Position numbers and translations under genes: made by a program. Below the pieces are notes generated by a model that worked only from the letters and a program-made list of their open reading frames with translations, was not told the origin of the DNA and searched no databases. DNA of 64,000 nt from an uncultured Nocardioides sp. (GTDB lineage Bacteria; Actinomycetota; Actinomycetes; Propionibacteriales; Nocardioidaceae), in assembly GCF_947489365.1 (NCBI RefSeq), contig NZ_CANLDB010000009.1, positions 62,001-126,000 on the forward strand, in the 5' to 3' direction. Below are positions 1 through 7,705 of this stretch, piece after piece. Position 1 is the first letter of the stretch. Each line of letters opens with the position of its first letter.

Positions 1-613
1 CTGCGACCTCGACCTGCTGACCACCCTGCCGCGCGCGGAGCTCGTCGCCGGGATGGCCGAGGTGCTCAAGTGCGGCTTCGTCGCCGACCCGGGCGTGCTC
101 GACCTCGCCGAGGCCGACCCGGGTGCGGCGCTCGACCCCGCCGGCGACGTGATCGCCGAGCTCGTCCTGCGCGCCGTGCGGGTCAAGGCCCACGTCGTCG
201 CCGGCGACCTCCGCGAGACCGGCGGAACCGGCGGACACCCCGGCCGGGAGGCCCTCAACTACGGCCACACCCTCGCCCACGCCGTCGAGCGCACCTCCGA
301 CTACGCGGTCCGCCACGGCGAGGCCGTCGCGCTCGGCTCGGTGTGGGTCGCGGAGGTCGCCCGGCGCTCCGGCGTGCTCGCCGACGACGTCGCCGACCGC
401 CACGCCGCGGTGTTCTCGGCGCTCGGCCTGCCCACGACGTACGACGCCGCCGCGTTCGACGACCTGCTCGCCGTGATGCGCGTCGACAAGAAGGCCCGGG
501 GCGCGAGCCTGCGGCTGGTGGTCCTCGACGCCCTCGGGTCGCCCCGGATCCTCACCGACCCCGACCCGGCCGTCATGGCCGACGCCTACGCCGCCCTGGG
601 AGGCCCCCGATGA
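1..613 (+). CDS. aroB: 3-dehydroquinate synthase, 3' part (5' end outside window)
   Basis: The reading frame is open from base 2 and encodes about 203 C-terminal residues of AroB, the NAD- and zinc-dependent enzyme that cyclises DAHP to 3-dehydroquinate in the shikimate pathway. The conserved blocks 'LLTTLPRAELVAGMAEVLK' and 'NYGHTLAHAVE' are visible; the latter carries a zinc-ligand His. The typical C-terminal pattern with 'RVDKKARG' follows. The stop overlaps the aroQ start by four bases (ATGA), so the two genes are translationally coupled. The start lies upstream of this window. Confidence 0.95.
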   Translation, partial: CDLDLLTTLPRAELVAGMAEVLKCGFVADPGVLDLAEADPGAALDPAGDVIAELVLRAVRVKAHVVAGDLRETGGTGGHPGREALNYGHTLAHAVERTSDYAVRHGEAVALGSVWVAEVARRSGVLADDVADRHAAVFSALGLPTTYDAAAFDDLLAVMRVDKKARGASLRLVVLDALGSPRILTDPDPAVMADAYAALGGPR

Positions 614-1035
614 AGGTGCTCGTGCTGAACGGACCCAACCTCGGTCGCCTCGGTCGACGACAGCCGGAGATCTACGGCTCCACGACCCACGACGAGCTCG
701 CCGCCCAGTGCGTCGCCTGGGGCCGCGAGCACGGCCAGGAGGTCGAGGTCCGGCAGACCAACCACGAGGGCCAGATGCTCGACTGGCTGAACGCCGCCGC
801 GGACGAGGCGACCCCCGTCGTCCTCAACGCGGCTGCGTGGACGCACTACTCCTACGCGCTCTACGACGCGTGCGCCCAGCTCGAGGCGCCCCTCGTCGAG
901 GTGCACATCTCGGAGCCCAAGGACCGTCCGGAGGAGTTCCGGCACACCTCGCTGGTGACGCCGTACGCCGCCACGGTCATCGCCGGCCGCGGCGTCGACG
1001 GCTACCGCGACGCCCTCGCCTTCCTCGCGGGCTGA
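610..1035 (+). CDS. aroQ: type II 3-dehydroquinate dehydratase
   Basis: This 141-residue protein has the size of a dodecameric type II dehydroquinase, which performs the step directly after AroB. Visible motifs are 'NGPNLGRLGRRQPEIYG' with the catalytic Arg/Tyr loop, 'QMLDWLN', and 'EVHISEPKDRPEEFRHTS' with the active-site His and the substrate-binding Arg. The usual 'NPGAYTHTS' block reads 'NAAAWTHYS', a variant that keeps the Thr-His pair. The ATG overlaps the aroB stop. This gene closes the aro cluster. Confidence 0.95.
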   Translation: MKVLVLNGPNLGRLGRRQPEIYGSTTHDELAAQCVAWGREHGQEVEVRQTNHEGQMLDWLNAAADEATPVVLNAAAWTHYSYALYDACAQLEAPLVEVHISEPKDRPEEFRHTSLVTPYAATVIAGRGVDGYRDALAFLAG

Positions 1036-1054
1036 CGCACGCGCCGCGCGTCGC

Positions 1055-1060
1055 TAGGTT
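1055..1060 (+). promoter_or_regulatory. candidate -10 box for the CsbD-like gene
   Basis: TAGGTT lies about 50 bases upstream of the CsbD-like start, just after aroQ, and matches the TAnnnT -10 style used throughout this window. An 18-base perfect palindrome (1068-1085) follows it and would lie in the 5' UTR. Confidence 0.4.
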
Positions 1061-1067
1061 CGTCGCA

Positions 1068-1085
1068 CCCGCGGGGCCCCGCGGG
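1068..1085. repeat. 18-base perfect palindrome in the CsbD leader
   Basis: CCCGCGGGGCCCCGCGGG is its own reverse complement and sits between the candidate -10 box and the ribosome binding site. It could be an operator or an RNA structure; nothing in the sequence decides between these. Confidence 0.5.
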
Positions 1086-1111
1086 AGCGACCGAACCGCA
1101 GGGAGACGCAC

Positions 1112-1285
1112 GTGGGTGACGAGCAGAAGGCCGAGAACACCAAGGACAAGCTGGCCGGCAAGGCCAAGGAGGCCGTGGGGAAGGTGACCGGTGACGAGTC
1201 GCTGGAGCGCCAGGGCAAGAACGACCAGTCGAAGGCCAACCTGAAGGACGCCGGCGAGAAGGTCAAGGACGCCTTCAAGCGCTGA
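1112..1285 (+). CDS. CsbD family small stress-response protein
   Basis: This 57-residue, Lys/Glu/Ala-rich hydrophilic protein starts 'MGDEQKAENTKDKLAGKAKE' and contains 'KEAVGKVTGDESLERQGKND', the typical CsbD pattern (length near 60, no hydrophobic core). CsbD proteins are general-stress proteins of unknown molecular role. The GTG at 1112 was chosen because GGGAGA (1101-1106) sits just upstream and the family motif begins directly. The gene stands alone between aroQ and efp. Confidence 0.85.
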   Translation: MGDEQKAENTKDKLAGKAKEAVGKVTGDESLERQGKNDQSKANLKDAGEKVKDAFKR

Positions 1286-1326
1286 GCCGGCCCAGGGCCG
1301 ATTCCGTCGCCGTGCCCCGGCCTACC

Positions 1327-1332
1327 TAGACT
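1327..1332 (+). promoter_or_regulatory. -10 box of efp (leaderless arrangement)
   Basis: TAGACT is followed by seven bases and then the ATG of efp at 1340. That spacing puts the transcription start at or next to the start codon, and no Shine-Dalgarno is present between them. Confidence 0.55.
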
Positions 1333-1339
1333 CCGGGGC

Positions 1340-1903
1340 ATGGCGACGACGAACGACCTCAAGAACGGCATGGTCCTGCGGCTCGACGGTCAGCTCTGGC
1401 AGGTCATGTGGTTCCAGCACCACAAGCCCGGCAAGGGCGGCGCCGTGGTGCGCTCGAAGATCCGCAACATCGAGTCCGGCAAGACGGTGGACCGCACCTT
1501 CAACGCCGACGTCAAGGTCGAGGTCGCGAACGTCGACAAGCGGACGATGCAGTACCTCTACAACGACGGCACGTCGTACGTCTTCATGGACACCGGCACC
1601 TACGAGCAGCTCGAGGTCTCGCCGGAGATCGTCGGCGACGCGAAGAACTTCCTGCTCGAGAACGGCGAGGCCATCGTCGCCACCAACGACGGACGCGTGC
1701 TCTACATCGAGCTGCCCGCCTCGGTCGAGCTCGAGATCACCTACACCGAGCCGGGCCTGCAGGGCGACCGCTCGACCGGCGGCACCAAGCCCGCGACGCT
1801 CGAGACCGGTCACTCCATCAACGTGCCGCTGTTCATCTCGGCCGGGGAGCGGGTCAAGGTCGACACCCGTGACTCCTCCTACCTCGGCCGCGTGAGCTCC
1901 TAG
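1340..1903 (+). CDS. efp: translation elongation factor P
   Basis: EF-P (187 residues) rescues ribosomes stalled on polyproline stretches by binding between the P and E sites. The KOW-like N-terminal domain carries the tip loop 'HHKPGKGGAVVRSK', with the Lys that is modified or functions unmodified in different bacteria. Two OB-fold domains follow, and the C-terminus 'ISAGERVKVDTRDSSYLGR' is the family signature. Length is standard. It is followed after three bases by nusB, a common actinobacterial pairing. Confidence 0.97.
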   Translation: MATTNDLKNGMVLRLDGQLWQVMWFQHHKPGKGGAVVRSKIRNIESGKTVDRTFNADVKVEVANVDKRTMQYLYNDGTSYVFMDTGTYEQLEVSPEIVGDAKNFLLENGEAIVATNDGRVLYIELPASVELEITYTEPGLQGDRSTGGTKPATLETGHSINVPLFISAGERVKVDTRDSSYLGRVSS

Positions 1904-1906
1904 TCG

Positions 1907-2431
1907 ATGGCGACCCGGACCACCGCGCGCTCCAAGGCGCGCAAGAGGGCGCTCGACGTCCTGTTCGCCGCGGAGCTGCGCAGCGAGACCCCGCTCGAGA
2001 CCCTCGGTCACTTCGTCACCGACGGCAATGCGCCGACGAACCCCTACAGCGAGACCCTCGTCCGCGGCGTCGTGGAGATGCAGGCCCGCATCGACGAGCT
2101 CCTCACCCGGCACAGCCGCGGCTGGTCGCTCGCGCGGATGCCCGCGGTCGACCGCAACGTCCTGCGCCTCGCGGTCTACGAGCTGATCGCCGTGGACGAC
2201 GTCCCCGACGCGGTCGCCCTCTCCGAGGCGGTCGCCCTGGTGCGCGACCTCTCCACCGACGAGTCGCCGCCGTTCGTGAACGGCGTGCTCGCGTCGGTCG
2301 CGGAGGAGCTGGCGGCCGTGGGCGGGACGTCGGCGGGGACGACCGACGACGAGCCCGGCGACGCTCCCGGTGACGCTCCCGGTGACACGGACTCGCCGGT
2401 TGTGCCCGAGGCCGGGGCGCCGAACGACTAG
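1907..2431 (+). CDS. nusB: transcription antitermination factor NusB
   Basis: NusB (174 residues) binds boxA RNA with S10 (NusE) in rRNA antitermination. The all-helical core spans roughly residues 5-135, with 'SKARKRALDVLFAAE' at the start and 'DRNVLRLAVYELI' and 'PPFVNGVLASVAEEL' later. The last ~35 residues are an acidic, Gly/Asp/Pro-rich tail with a short tandem repeat (GDAPGDAPGD), longer than in typical NusB. The start lies three bases after the efp stop, so the two are almost certainly cotranscribed. Confidence 0.95.
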   Translation: MATRTTARSKARKRALDVLFAAELRSETPLETLGHFVTDGNAPTNPYSETLVRGVVEMQARIDELLTRHSRGWSLARMPAVDRNVLRLAVYELIAVDDVPDAVALSEAVALVRDLSTDESPPFVNGVLASVAEELAAVGGTSAGTTDDEPGDAPGDAPGDTDSPVVPEAGAPND

Positions 2432-2434
2432 CGT
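2429..2434 (+). promoter_or_regulatory. candidate -10 box for the MinD-like gene
   Basis: TAGCGT overlaps the nusB stop codon and lies about 50 bases before the preferred ATG of the next gene, leaving room for a short 5' UTR with its GAGGGGGA ribosome binding site. Confidence 0.35.
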
Positions 2435-2482
2435 GCACCCGGCGGACGAACGAGACGGTACGTGAGCACGAGGGGGACCCCG

Positions 2483-4009
2483 ATGTCGCAGGACGAGCCC
2501 GGTGGGCCGACGGGTGCGCCGGCCCACGACCCGGCACACGAGCCCGACACCAGCGAGCGCCTCTACACGACCGGCGAGCTGGCCGAGTACGGCGCGCGCC
2601 TCGACAGCGCCGCCCCGGAGTCGGCCCGGCCGGTGACGGGCGACCCCCTGACCGACCCGATGGTCGGCGGCTCCCCGACGCCCGACCGCTCCGCGCCCGT
2701 CCCTGACCCCGCGGCGCCCGTGGTTCCCGCCGTCCCCCCGGTCGCCGACGACCACACCCGTCCCGCCGGCCGGCCGGTCCCCACCCAGGAGACCCAGCCG
2801 GCGCAGCGCGACCAGCCGTGGCCGTCGCAGCAGGCGCCGAGCCAGCCGCAGCAGGCCCCGCAGCAGCAGGCCCCGCAGCAGCAGGGCTCACAGCAGCAGC
2901 AGCAGGCCCAGCAGGACCGGCCGGCCTGGGGGCCGCCGCAGGGCCAGCGGCAGGCGCCGTACCAGCAGCAGCACCCCCAGCAGCAGCATCCGCAGCAGCA
3001 GGGGTGGGACCCGCGGCAGGGTCAGCAGCAGGGCCAGCCCGGTGAGCAGGGCGAGGAGGGGGAGCCGCGGCGGTTCATGACCGCCACCGACTTCCTCGAC
3101 CGGCGGGCCGACGTCGTCGAGTACGGACCCGCGACCTGGGGCTGGCGCGGTCGTGTCGCCCGCTGGACCGGCGGCATGATCACGCCGCAGATGAGCGCGG
3201 CCGAGATGGTCCACGAGGACTACCGGCGCGTCATCCAGAAGGACTTCGACGGCCCGCGCACGATCGCGTTCCTCAACCCGAAGGGCGGCGCCGCGAAGAC
3301 GACCGGCGTCCTCGCCGCCGGGTTCACGTTCGGCACCGTGCGCGGTGGCGCCGTGGTCGCCTGGGACAACAACGAGACCCGCGGCACCCTCGGCATCCGC
3401 GCGATGCGCAGCACGCACCGCAACACCACCCGCGAGCTGCTCGAGGACCTGGAGAAGTTCAGCGACGTCTACCAGTCCCGGATCGGCGACCTCGGCGCGT
3501 TCGTCCGCGCCCAGGGCGACGCGCACTTCGACGTCCTCGCCTCCGACGAGCGCCCGGACGTCACGGGCACCATCCGCGCGAAGGACTTCACCGCGGTCCA
3601 CCAGCTGCTGGAGCGCTTCTACCGGATCATCCTGGTCGACACCGGCAACAACATGCGGGCCGAGAACTGGTTGGCGGCCGCCGAGGCCGCCGACCTGCTC
3701 GTGGTGACCAGCACGGTCCGCGAGGACACCGGCTACAGCGGCCTGTGGATGCTCGACGCCCTGCAGGACGCCGGCTACCAGGACCTGAAGCACCGCACGA
3801 TCACGGTGCTCTCGGACCCGAGCCCCAACGTCGACACCACCCTCGCCCACGACCTGATGCAGGTCTACGAGCAGCGCACCCGCGAGGTCTTCCGCGTGCC
3901 GTACGACGCCTCGCTGGTGTCGGGCTCCGAGGTCCCCTACGCCCAGCTCTCCCGTGGCACCCGCGACTCCTGGCTCCGCGCCTGCGCCGGGATGGCCTCC
4001 GCCCTCTGA
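2483..4009 (+). CDS. MinD/ParA-like ATPase with Gln/Pro-rich N-terminal region
   Basis: The first ~200 residues are low-complexity and probably disordered, dominated by Gln/Pro/Gly and encoded by long CAG runs. A MinD/ParA-type P-loop domain follows, with the deviant Walker A 'NPKGGAAKTT' near residue 265, 'AWDNNETRGTLGIR' after it and 'IILVDTGNNMRAENW' as the Walker B region. Such proteins in actinobacteria are usually called MinD-like ATPases and some are linked to ESX/type VII loci; no ESX genes are visible here. The ATG at 2483 is preferred because GAGGGGGA lies six bases upstream; an in-frame GTG at 2462 would add seven residues. The partner is unknown. Confidence 0.8.
   Translation: MSQDEPGGPTGAPAHDPAHEPDTSERLYTTGELAEYGARLDSAAPESARPVTGDPLTDPMVGGSPTPDRSAPVPDPAAPVVPAVPPVADDHTRPAGRPVPTQETQPAQRDQPWPSQQAPSQPQQAPQQQAPQQQGSQQQQQAQQDRPAWGPPQGQRQAPYQQQHPQQQHPQQQGWDPRQGQQQGQPGEQGEEGEPRRFMTATDFLDRRADVVEYGPATWGWRGRVARWTGGMITPQMSAAEMVHEDYRRVIQKDFDGPRTIAFLNPKGGAAKTTGVLAAGFTFGTVRGGAVVAWDNNETRGTLGIRAMRSTHRNTTRELLEDLEKFSDVYQSRIGDLGAFVRAQGDAHFDVLASDERPDVTGTIRAKDFTAVHQLLERFYRIILVDTGNNMRAENWLAAAEAADLLVVTSTVREDTGYSGLWMLDALQDAGYQDLKHRTITVLSDPSPNVDTTLAHDLMQVYEQRTREVFRVPYDASLVSGSEVPYAQLSRGTRDSWLRACAGMASAL
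2824..3040. repeat. CAG-rich trinucleotide tract inside the MinD-like gene
   Basis: Runs such as CAGCAGCAGG and CAGCAGCAGCAGCAG recur through this stretch and encode interrupted polyglutamine. In-frame trinucleotide repeats of this kind can change length by slippage without a frameshift. Confidence 0.8.
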
Positions 4010-4030
4010 GGTCGGCCCGCCCGCCTCGAA

Positions 4031-4071
4031 CGTGTGGTCTCCGACTCACCTCGTGAGTCGGAGACGACACG
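4031..4071 (+). terminator. long hairpin after the MinD-like gene
   Basis: A 13-base perfect inverted repeat (4037-4049 with 4053-4065, loop CTC) is extended by a further five pairs (4031-4035 with 4067-4071) across one G/G mismatch. It lies 21 bases after the stop. There is no T tract, as is common for actinobacterial terminators, so termination is inferred from the structure alone. Confidence 0.6.
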
Positions 4072-4079
4072 CTGCTGCT

Positions 4080-4545
4080 CGGAGCACCTCGACCTCCGGT
4101 GGGCCCGGAGATCGAGGTGCGAGTGTCGCGCAGCGCCCTTCGACAGGCTCAGGAACCGGCCACGAGACCCGGTGAGGCGCACGGGAGCGTCGGCCCCGGG
4201 TGGTCGGGCCCGCCGTGACTCTGCCTTGTGCCGTGGATCGGACCGTGATGGTGCGTGCGATCCGCGGCACAAGGCGACGCCCGGCCGGTGGGTCGGCTTG
4301 GTCTCGACGGCCGCTCCCTCGCCAGGGCTCGGTCGCTGCTCGACCTCCGGGTGGTGGCGGTCGCTCGTCGCCCGTCGGAGCCGGTGGGCCCGGAGATCGA
4401 GGTGCGAGCGTCGCGCAGCGACCGAGCCACGAGATCCGGTGGGACGTAGGCGGTCGGGTGGAGGGGTCTCGTGGCTCCTCGCCAGGGCTCGGAGCACCTC
4501 GACCTCCGGTGGCGGTCAAGGCTCGGAGCACCTCGACCTCCGGTG
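4080..4545. repeat. intergenic tract of palindromic repeat units (CACCTCGACCTCCGG type)
   Basis: No gene is supported between 4010 and 4570. The stretch contains several copies, in both orientations, of a unit built from 'GAGCACCTCGACCTCCGG' and its partner 'CCGGAGATCGAGGTGCGAG'. These are flanked by GAGCCACGAGATCC/GGTCTCGTGGCTC arms (for example 4389-4437 against 4466-4508). The same element recurs at 11632, 11820 and 60763-60905. Transcripts would fold into long hairpins. They look like dispersed REP/BIME-like elements; no transposase is near. Confidence 0.8.
4223..4275. repeat. 17+ bp inverted repeat, separate from the REP-like units
   Basis: The arms at 4223-4240 (GCCTTGTGCCG then GGATCG) and 4258-4275 are complementary apart from a single mismatched position, with a 17-base loop. 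Its sequence is unrelated to the neighbouring CTCGACC-type units, so it is a second kind of element nested in the tract. Confidence 0.65.
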
Positions 4546-4570
4546 GTGGCGGTCGGGACCGCCGCGCGCC

Positions 4571-5398
4571 TCACAGGGTGCTGCGGACCTCCCAGAGGAG
4601 GGGGTAGTAGCGGAGGTCGAGGCGGCCGCGGAGGTACGCCGCGCCGCTGGAGCCGCCGGTGCCGGACTTGGCGCCGATCATCCGCTCGACCATGACGACG
4701 TGGCGGGCGCGCCAGCTGGCGGCGAGCTCGTCGTGCTGCAGCAGCGCCTCGGAGAGCGCCCAGGCGGCGGCGTACCGGCTGCGGTCGTGGGCCAGGGTGC
4801 GGATCGAGGCCAGGACGGACTCGTCGTCGTCCGCCGGCAGGTCGGCCGCGCGGAGGACGTCGAGGAACGCGTCCCACAGGGTGGGCTCCGTCAGGCGCCG
4901 CTCGAGGCGCGCCTCCTCCTCGGCGGTCAGGCCGCGGAACCGGCGGAGGTAGCCGGGGTCCTGGGCGCCGGAGAGGAACTCGAGCTCGCGGAACTGCACC
5001 GACTGGAAGCCGCTGGCCGGGGCCAGGCGCTGGCGGAACGTCGCGAAGTCCTGCGGGGTCATCGTCTCCAGGACGTCGACCTGCTGCACCAGCACCCGCT
5101 CGATGACGTGCGCCCGGCCCAGGAGGTGCTGGGCCCGCCAGAGCTCGCCCGACGTCATCGCGGTCCGCACGGCCTCCAGCTCGTGGAGCAGCTGCTGGAA
5201 CCAGAGCTCGTAGACCTGGTGGATCGTGATGAACAGCAGCTCGTCGTGGGCCGGCGGGTCCGACTCGAGGTGCTGGGCGTCGAGGAGGTCGGTCAGGCGC
5301 AGGTAGCTGCCGTACGTCAGCTGCGCGCCCTGCTCGCCGAAGGAGACGAACGAATCGGTCACCGGGTCCACGGGCACCACCCAACCAGAGGGCGGCAT
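4571..5398 (-). CDS. kynA: tryptophan 2,3-dioxygenase
   Basis: TDO (275 residues) is a haem enzyme that opens the indole ring of L-tryptophan to N-formylkynurenine, the first step of the kynurenine route. Diagnostic stretches are 'LTYGSYLRLTDLL', 'LLFITIHQVYELWFQQLL' and, near the C-terminus, 'RMIGAKSGTGGSSGAAYL' followed by 'LFDLRYYPLLW'-like sequence. Length matches bacterial TDO. It is divergent from the following flavoprotein gene across a 29-base gap. No kynureninase or formamidase gene is in the window. The exact start is uncertain because no clear ribosome binding site precedes the ATG at 5398. Confidence 0.93.
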   Translation of the reverse strand: MPPSGWVVPVDPVTDSFVSFGEQGAQLTYGSYLRLTDLLDAQHLESDPPAHDELLFITIHQVYELWFQQLLHELEAVRTAMTSGELWRAQHLLGRAHVIERVLVQQVDVLETMTPQDFATFRQRLAPASGFQSVQFRELEFLSGAQDPGYLRRFRGLTAEEEARLERRLTEPTLWDAFLDVLRAADLPADDDESVLASIRTLAHDRSRYAAAWALSEALLQHDELAASWRARHVVMVERMIGAKSGTGGSSGAAYLRGRLDLRYYPLLWEVRSTL

Positions 5399-5427
5399 GC
5401 TGAGCCCATGACGCAGGAGGAGACCCG

Positions 5428-6825
5428 ATGACGCAGCAGGACCCGCAGGACGTGACCCAGGTGGACCTGGTGGTGCTCGGCGCCGGACCCGGCGGTGAGT
5501 CGCTCGCCTCCGGCGCCGCGGCGGCCGGTCTCGCGGTGGTCGTCGTCGACCGTCACCTCGTGGGTGGCGAGTGCCCGTACTACGGCTGCATCCCCTCCAA
5601 GATGATGATCCGCGCCGGCGACGCGCTGGCGGAGGCCGGGCGTGTGTCGCAGCTCGCGGGCGAGGTCTCGGTGAGCCCGTCCTGGGCGCCCGTGCACGCG
5701 CGGATCCGCGACGAGGCGACCACGAACTGGGACGACACCGTCGCCGTCGACCGCCTGAAGGACGCCGGCGTGACGGTGCACCACGGCATCGGCCGGCTCA
5801 CCGGGACGGGCACCGTCTCGGTCGAGCTGCCCGACGGCTCCGCCGGCCCCGTGTACGACGCCCGCCGCGGCGTCGTCCTCAACGTCGGGACCCGTCCCGC
5901 AGCCCCACCCGTCGACGGCCTCGCGGACACGCCGTACTGGACCAACCGGGACGCCGTCCGCACCGACTCCGTGCCCGGCAGCCTCGTCGTCCTCGGCGGC
6001 GGCCCGATCGGCTGCGAGCTCGCGCAGACCTTCGCGCGCTTCGGCAGCCGCGTGACCGTCGTCCAGCACGGCGACCGGCTCCTCGGCGGCGACGAGCCGG
6101 AGGCCGGCGCGCTGCTGGAGGAGGTCTTCGTCGCCGAGGGCATCCGGGTGATGACCGGCGCCGAGCTGACCCGGGCGTCGTACGCCGACGGCACCTTCAC
6201 CCTGACCCTGGACGACGGCGAGGAGCTGGTCGCCGACCAGCTGCTCGTGGCCGCCGGTCGCACCCCGAACCTCGACGACGTCGGCCTCGAGACCGTCGGG
6301 CTCGACCCGTCGGCCCGGACCGTCGAGACCGACCAGCGCCTGCGGGCCGGGGAGCGGCTCTGGGCGATCGGCGACATCACCGGCAGGGGCGCGTTCACGC
6401 ACATGTCGATGTACCAGGCCGCCGTCGCCCTCGCGGACATCACGGGCACCGAGCACCACCCGGCCGAGTACCACGCCGTGCCGCACACGACCTTCACCGA
6501 CCCGGAGGTCGGCGGGGTGGGCCTCACCGAGCAGGCCGCTCGCGACGCGGGGCTGTCCGTCCGCGTCGGCAGCACCCCGCTCGAGGCGTCGTCCCGCGGT
6601 TTCACGCACGGGCCGGGCGCGAAGGGCGTCATCAAGCTCGTCGAGGACGCCGACCGCGGCGTGCTCGTCGGCGCGACCGCCGCCGGCCCGGCCGGGGGCG
6701 AGATCCTCGGCCTGCTGGCCCTCGCGGTGCACGCCCAGGTGCCCACGGCGACGCTGCGCTCGATGATCTACGCCTACCCGACCTTCCACCGCGCCATCGA
6801 GACCGCCCTGTCCGAGCTCGCATGA
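5428..6825 (+). CDS. FAD-dependent pyridine nucleotide-disulfide oxidoreductase
   Basis: This 465-residue flavoprotein has the class I disulfide reductase layout. The N-terminal FAD fold shows 'VVLGAGPGGESLA', the redox-active pair lies in 'GGECPYYGCIPSKMM' (Cys-x4-Cys), and the NAD(P) fold shows 'VVLGGGPIGCELAQTFARFG'. The second FAD site reads 'LWAIGDITG' and the C-terminal dimer domain contains 'YPTFHRAIE'. It resembles mercuric reductase and dihydrolipoamide dehydrogenase but lacks an N-terminal metal-binding domain, and no Lpd partners are nearby, so the substrate is unknown. GGAGGAG (5413-5419) supports the ATG. The stop overlaps the DUF1206 gene. Confidence 0.88.
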   Translation: MTQQDPQDVTQVDLVVLGAGPGGESLASGAAAAGLAVVVVDRHLVGGECPYYGCIPSKMMIRAGDALAEAGRVSQLAGEVSVSPSWAPVHARIRDEATTNWDDTVAVDRLKDAGVTVHHGIGRLTGTGTVSVELPDGSAGPVYDARRGVVLNVGTRPAAPPVDGLADTPYWTNRDAVRTDSVPGSLVVLGGGPIGCELAQTFARFGSRVTVVQHGDRLLGGDEPEAGALLEEVFVAEGIRVMTGAELTRASYADGTFTLTLDDGEELVADQLLVAAGRTPNLDDVGLETVGLDPSARTVETDQRLRAGERLWAIGDITGRGAFTHMSMYQAAVALADITGTEHHPAEYHAVPHTTFTDPEVGGVGLTEQAARDAGLSVRVGSTPLEASSRGFTHGPGAKGVIKLVEDADRGVLVGATAAGPAGGEILGLLALAVHAQVPTATLRSMIYAYPTFHRAIETALSELA

Positions 6826-7643
6826 CCGACGCCGCCGAGACCGCGCGGGCGACGGCACGCCAGGCCCACGACAGCGCCTGGATGGACCGTGCCGCGCGAC
6901 TCGGACTCGTCCTGTACGGCGTCGTCCACCTCGTCATCGCGACCCTCGCCGTCCAGCTCGCCCTGGGCGACCGGTCCGAGGCGCCCAGCGGGTCCGGCGC
7001 GATGGCGGCCGTCGCCGAGCAGCCCTTCGGCAAGGCGGCCCTGTGGTTCATCGCCTTCGGCATGCTGCTGCTGGTGGTGTGGGCCGCCGCCGACCTGGTC
7101 GCCGGCCACCGGGGTGAGGACGGCTTCGAGCTGGCCAAGCACCGACTCATCGACGTGGGCAAGGCGTCGGGGTGGGTCGTCCTCGGGATCGCGGCGGTCA
7201 GCAAGGCGACCGGGACCGCCGGCGGCGGGGGAGGCGAGGAGGCCCTGACAGCGCGCCTGATGAACCTCCCGGGCGGCCAGCTGCTCGTCGGCGTCGTGGC
7301 GCTCGTGATCCTCGCGGTGGGCGCGGTGCACATCCGCAAGGGCCTCAGCGGCAAGCACGCCGAGAAGCTGGCCACCGAGGGCCGCAGCGGCGAGGCCGGA
7401 CGTGCCTACGTGCTGATCGGCAAGGTCGGCTACGTGGGCAAGGGCGTCGCCATCGTCCTCGTCGGCATCCTCTTCGCGATCGCGGCGGTCACCCACAAGT
7501 CGGGGTCCTCCGGGGGGCTCGACGACGGGTTGTCGTCGCTGCTGGACCTGCCGTTCGGGCCGTGGCTGCTGCTCGTCGTCGCCCTGGGCATCGGCTGCTT
7601 CGGGCTCTTCTGCTTCGCGCGGGCCCGTCACCTCACGCGATAG
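6822..7643 (+). CDS. DUF1206 family integral membrane protein
   Basis: The 273-residue protein has three internal repeats of a two-helix unit, each preceded by a basic Gly-rich segment ('AARLGLVLYGVVHLVIATLA', 'GWVVLGIAAVSKA', 'IGKVGYVGKGVAIVLVGILF'). This is the pattern of DUF1206. About six membrane helices are expected. The function of the family is not known. The ATG overlaps the preceding oxidoreductase stop (ATGA), suggesting cotranscription. Its TAG stop doubles as the start of the pyrR -10 box. Confidence 0.85.
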   Translation: MTDAAETARATARQAHDSAWMDRAARLGLVLYGVVHLVIATLAVQLALGDRSEAPSGSGAMAAVAEQPFGKAALWFIAFGMLLLVVWAAADLVAGHRGEDGFELAKHRLIDVGKASGWVVLGIAAVSKATGTAGGGGGEEALTARLMNLPGGQLLVGVVALVILAVGAVHIRKGLSGKHAEKLATEGRSGEAGRAYVLIGKVGYVGKGVAIVLVGILFAIAAVTHKSGSSGGLDDGLSSLLDLPFGPWLLLVVALGIGCFGLFCFARARHLTR

Positions 7644-7646
7644 GGT
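7641..7646 (+). promoter_or_regulatory. -10 box of the pyrR-pyrB-pyrC operon
   Basis: TAGGGT lies 15 bases before the PyrR-binding leader element and overlaps the DUF1206 stop. The carA leader has an equivalent TAGAGT at the same distance from its own element. Confidence 0.6.
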
Positions 7647-7661
7647 CGCCGGGCACAGACG

Positions 7662-7698
7662 TCCTTTAAGTCACCGTCCCGTGAGGCGGGGAAGGAGG
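7662..7698 (+). promoter_or_regulatory. PyrR-binding leader hairpin covering the pyrR Shine-Dalgarno
   Basis: The leader contains CCGTCCCGTGAGGCGG (7674-7689), which fits the known PyrR-binding loop consensus (UCCnGnGAGG). TCCTT (7662-7666) can pair with AAGGA (7692-7696) in the Shine-Dalgarno GAAGGAGG (7691-7698). PyrR with UMP bound to this hairpin would block ribosome entry, as described for mycobacterial pyrR. A second, almost identical copy precedes carA (13917-13952). Confidence 0.88.
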
Positions 7699-7705
7699 TC
7701 GGGGT

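Noticed and set aside
4034..5431. Long open frame across the repeat tract and antisense to kynA
   Set aside because: The frame encodes low-complexity Arg/Gly/Val-rich sequence from repeats and is antisense to a clear tryptophan dioxygenase. Long antisense frames are expected in DNA this GC-rich.
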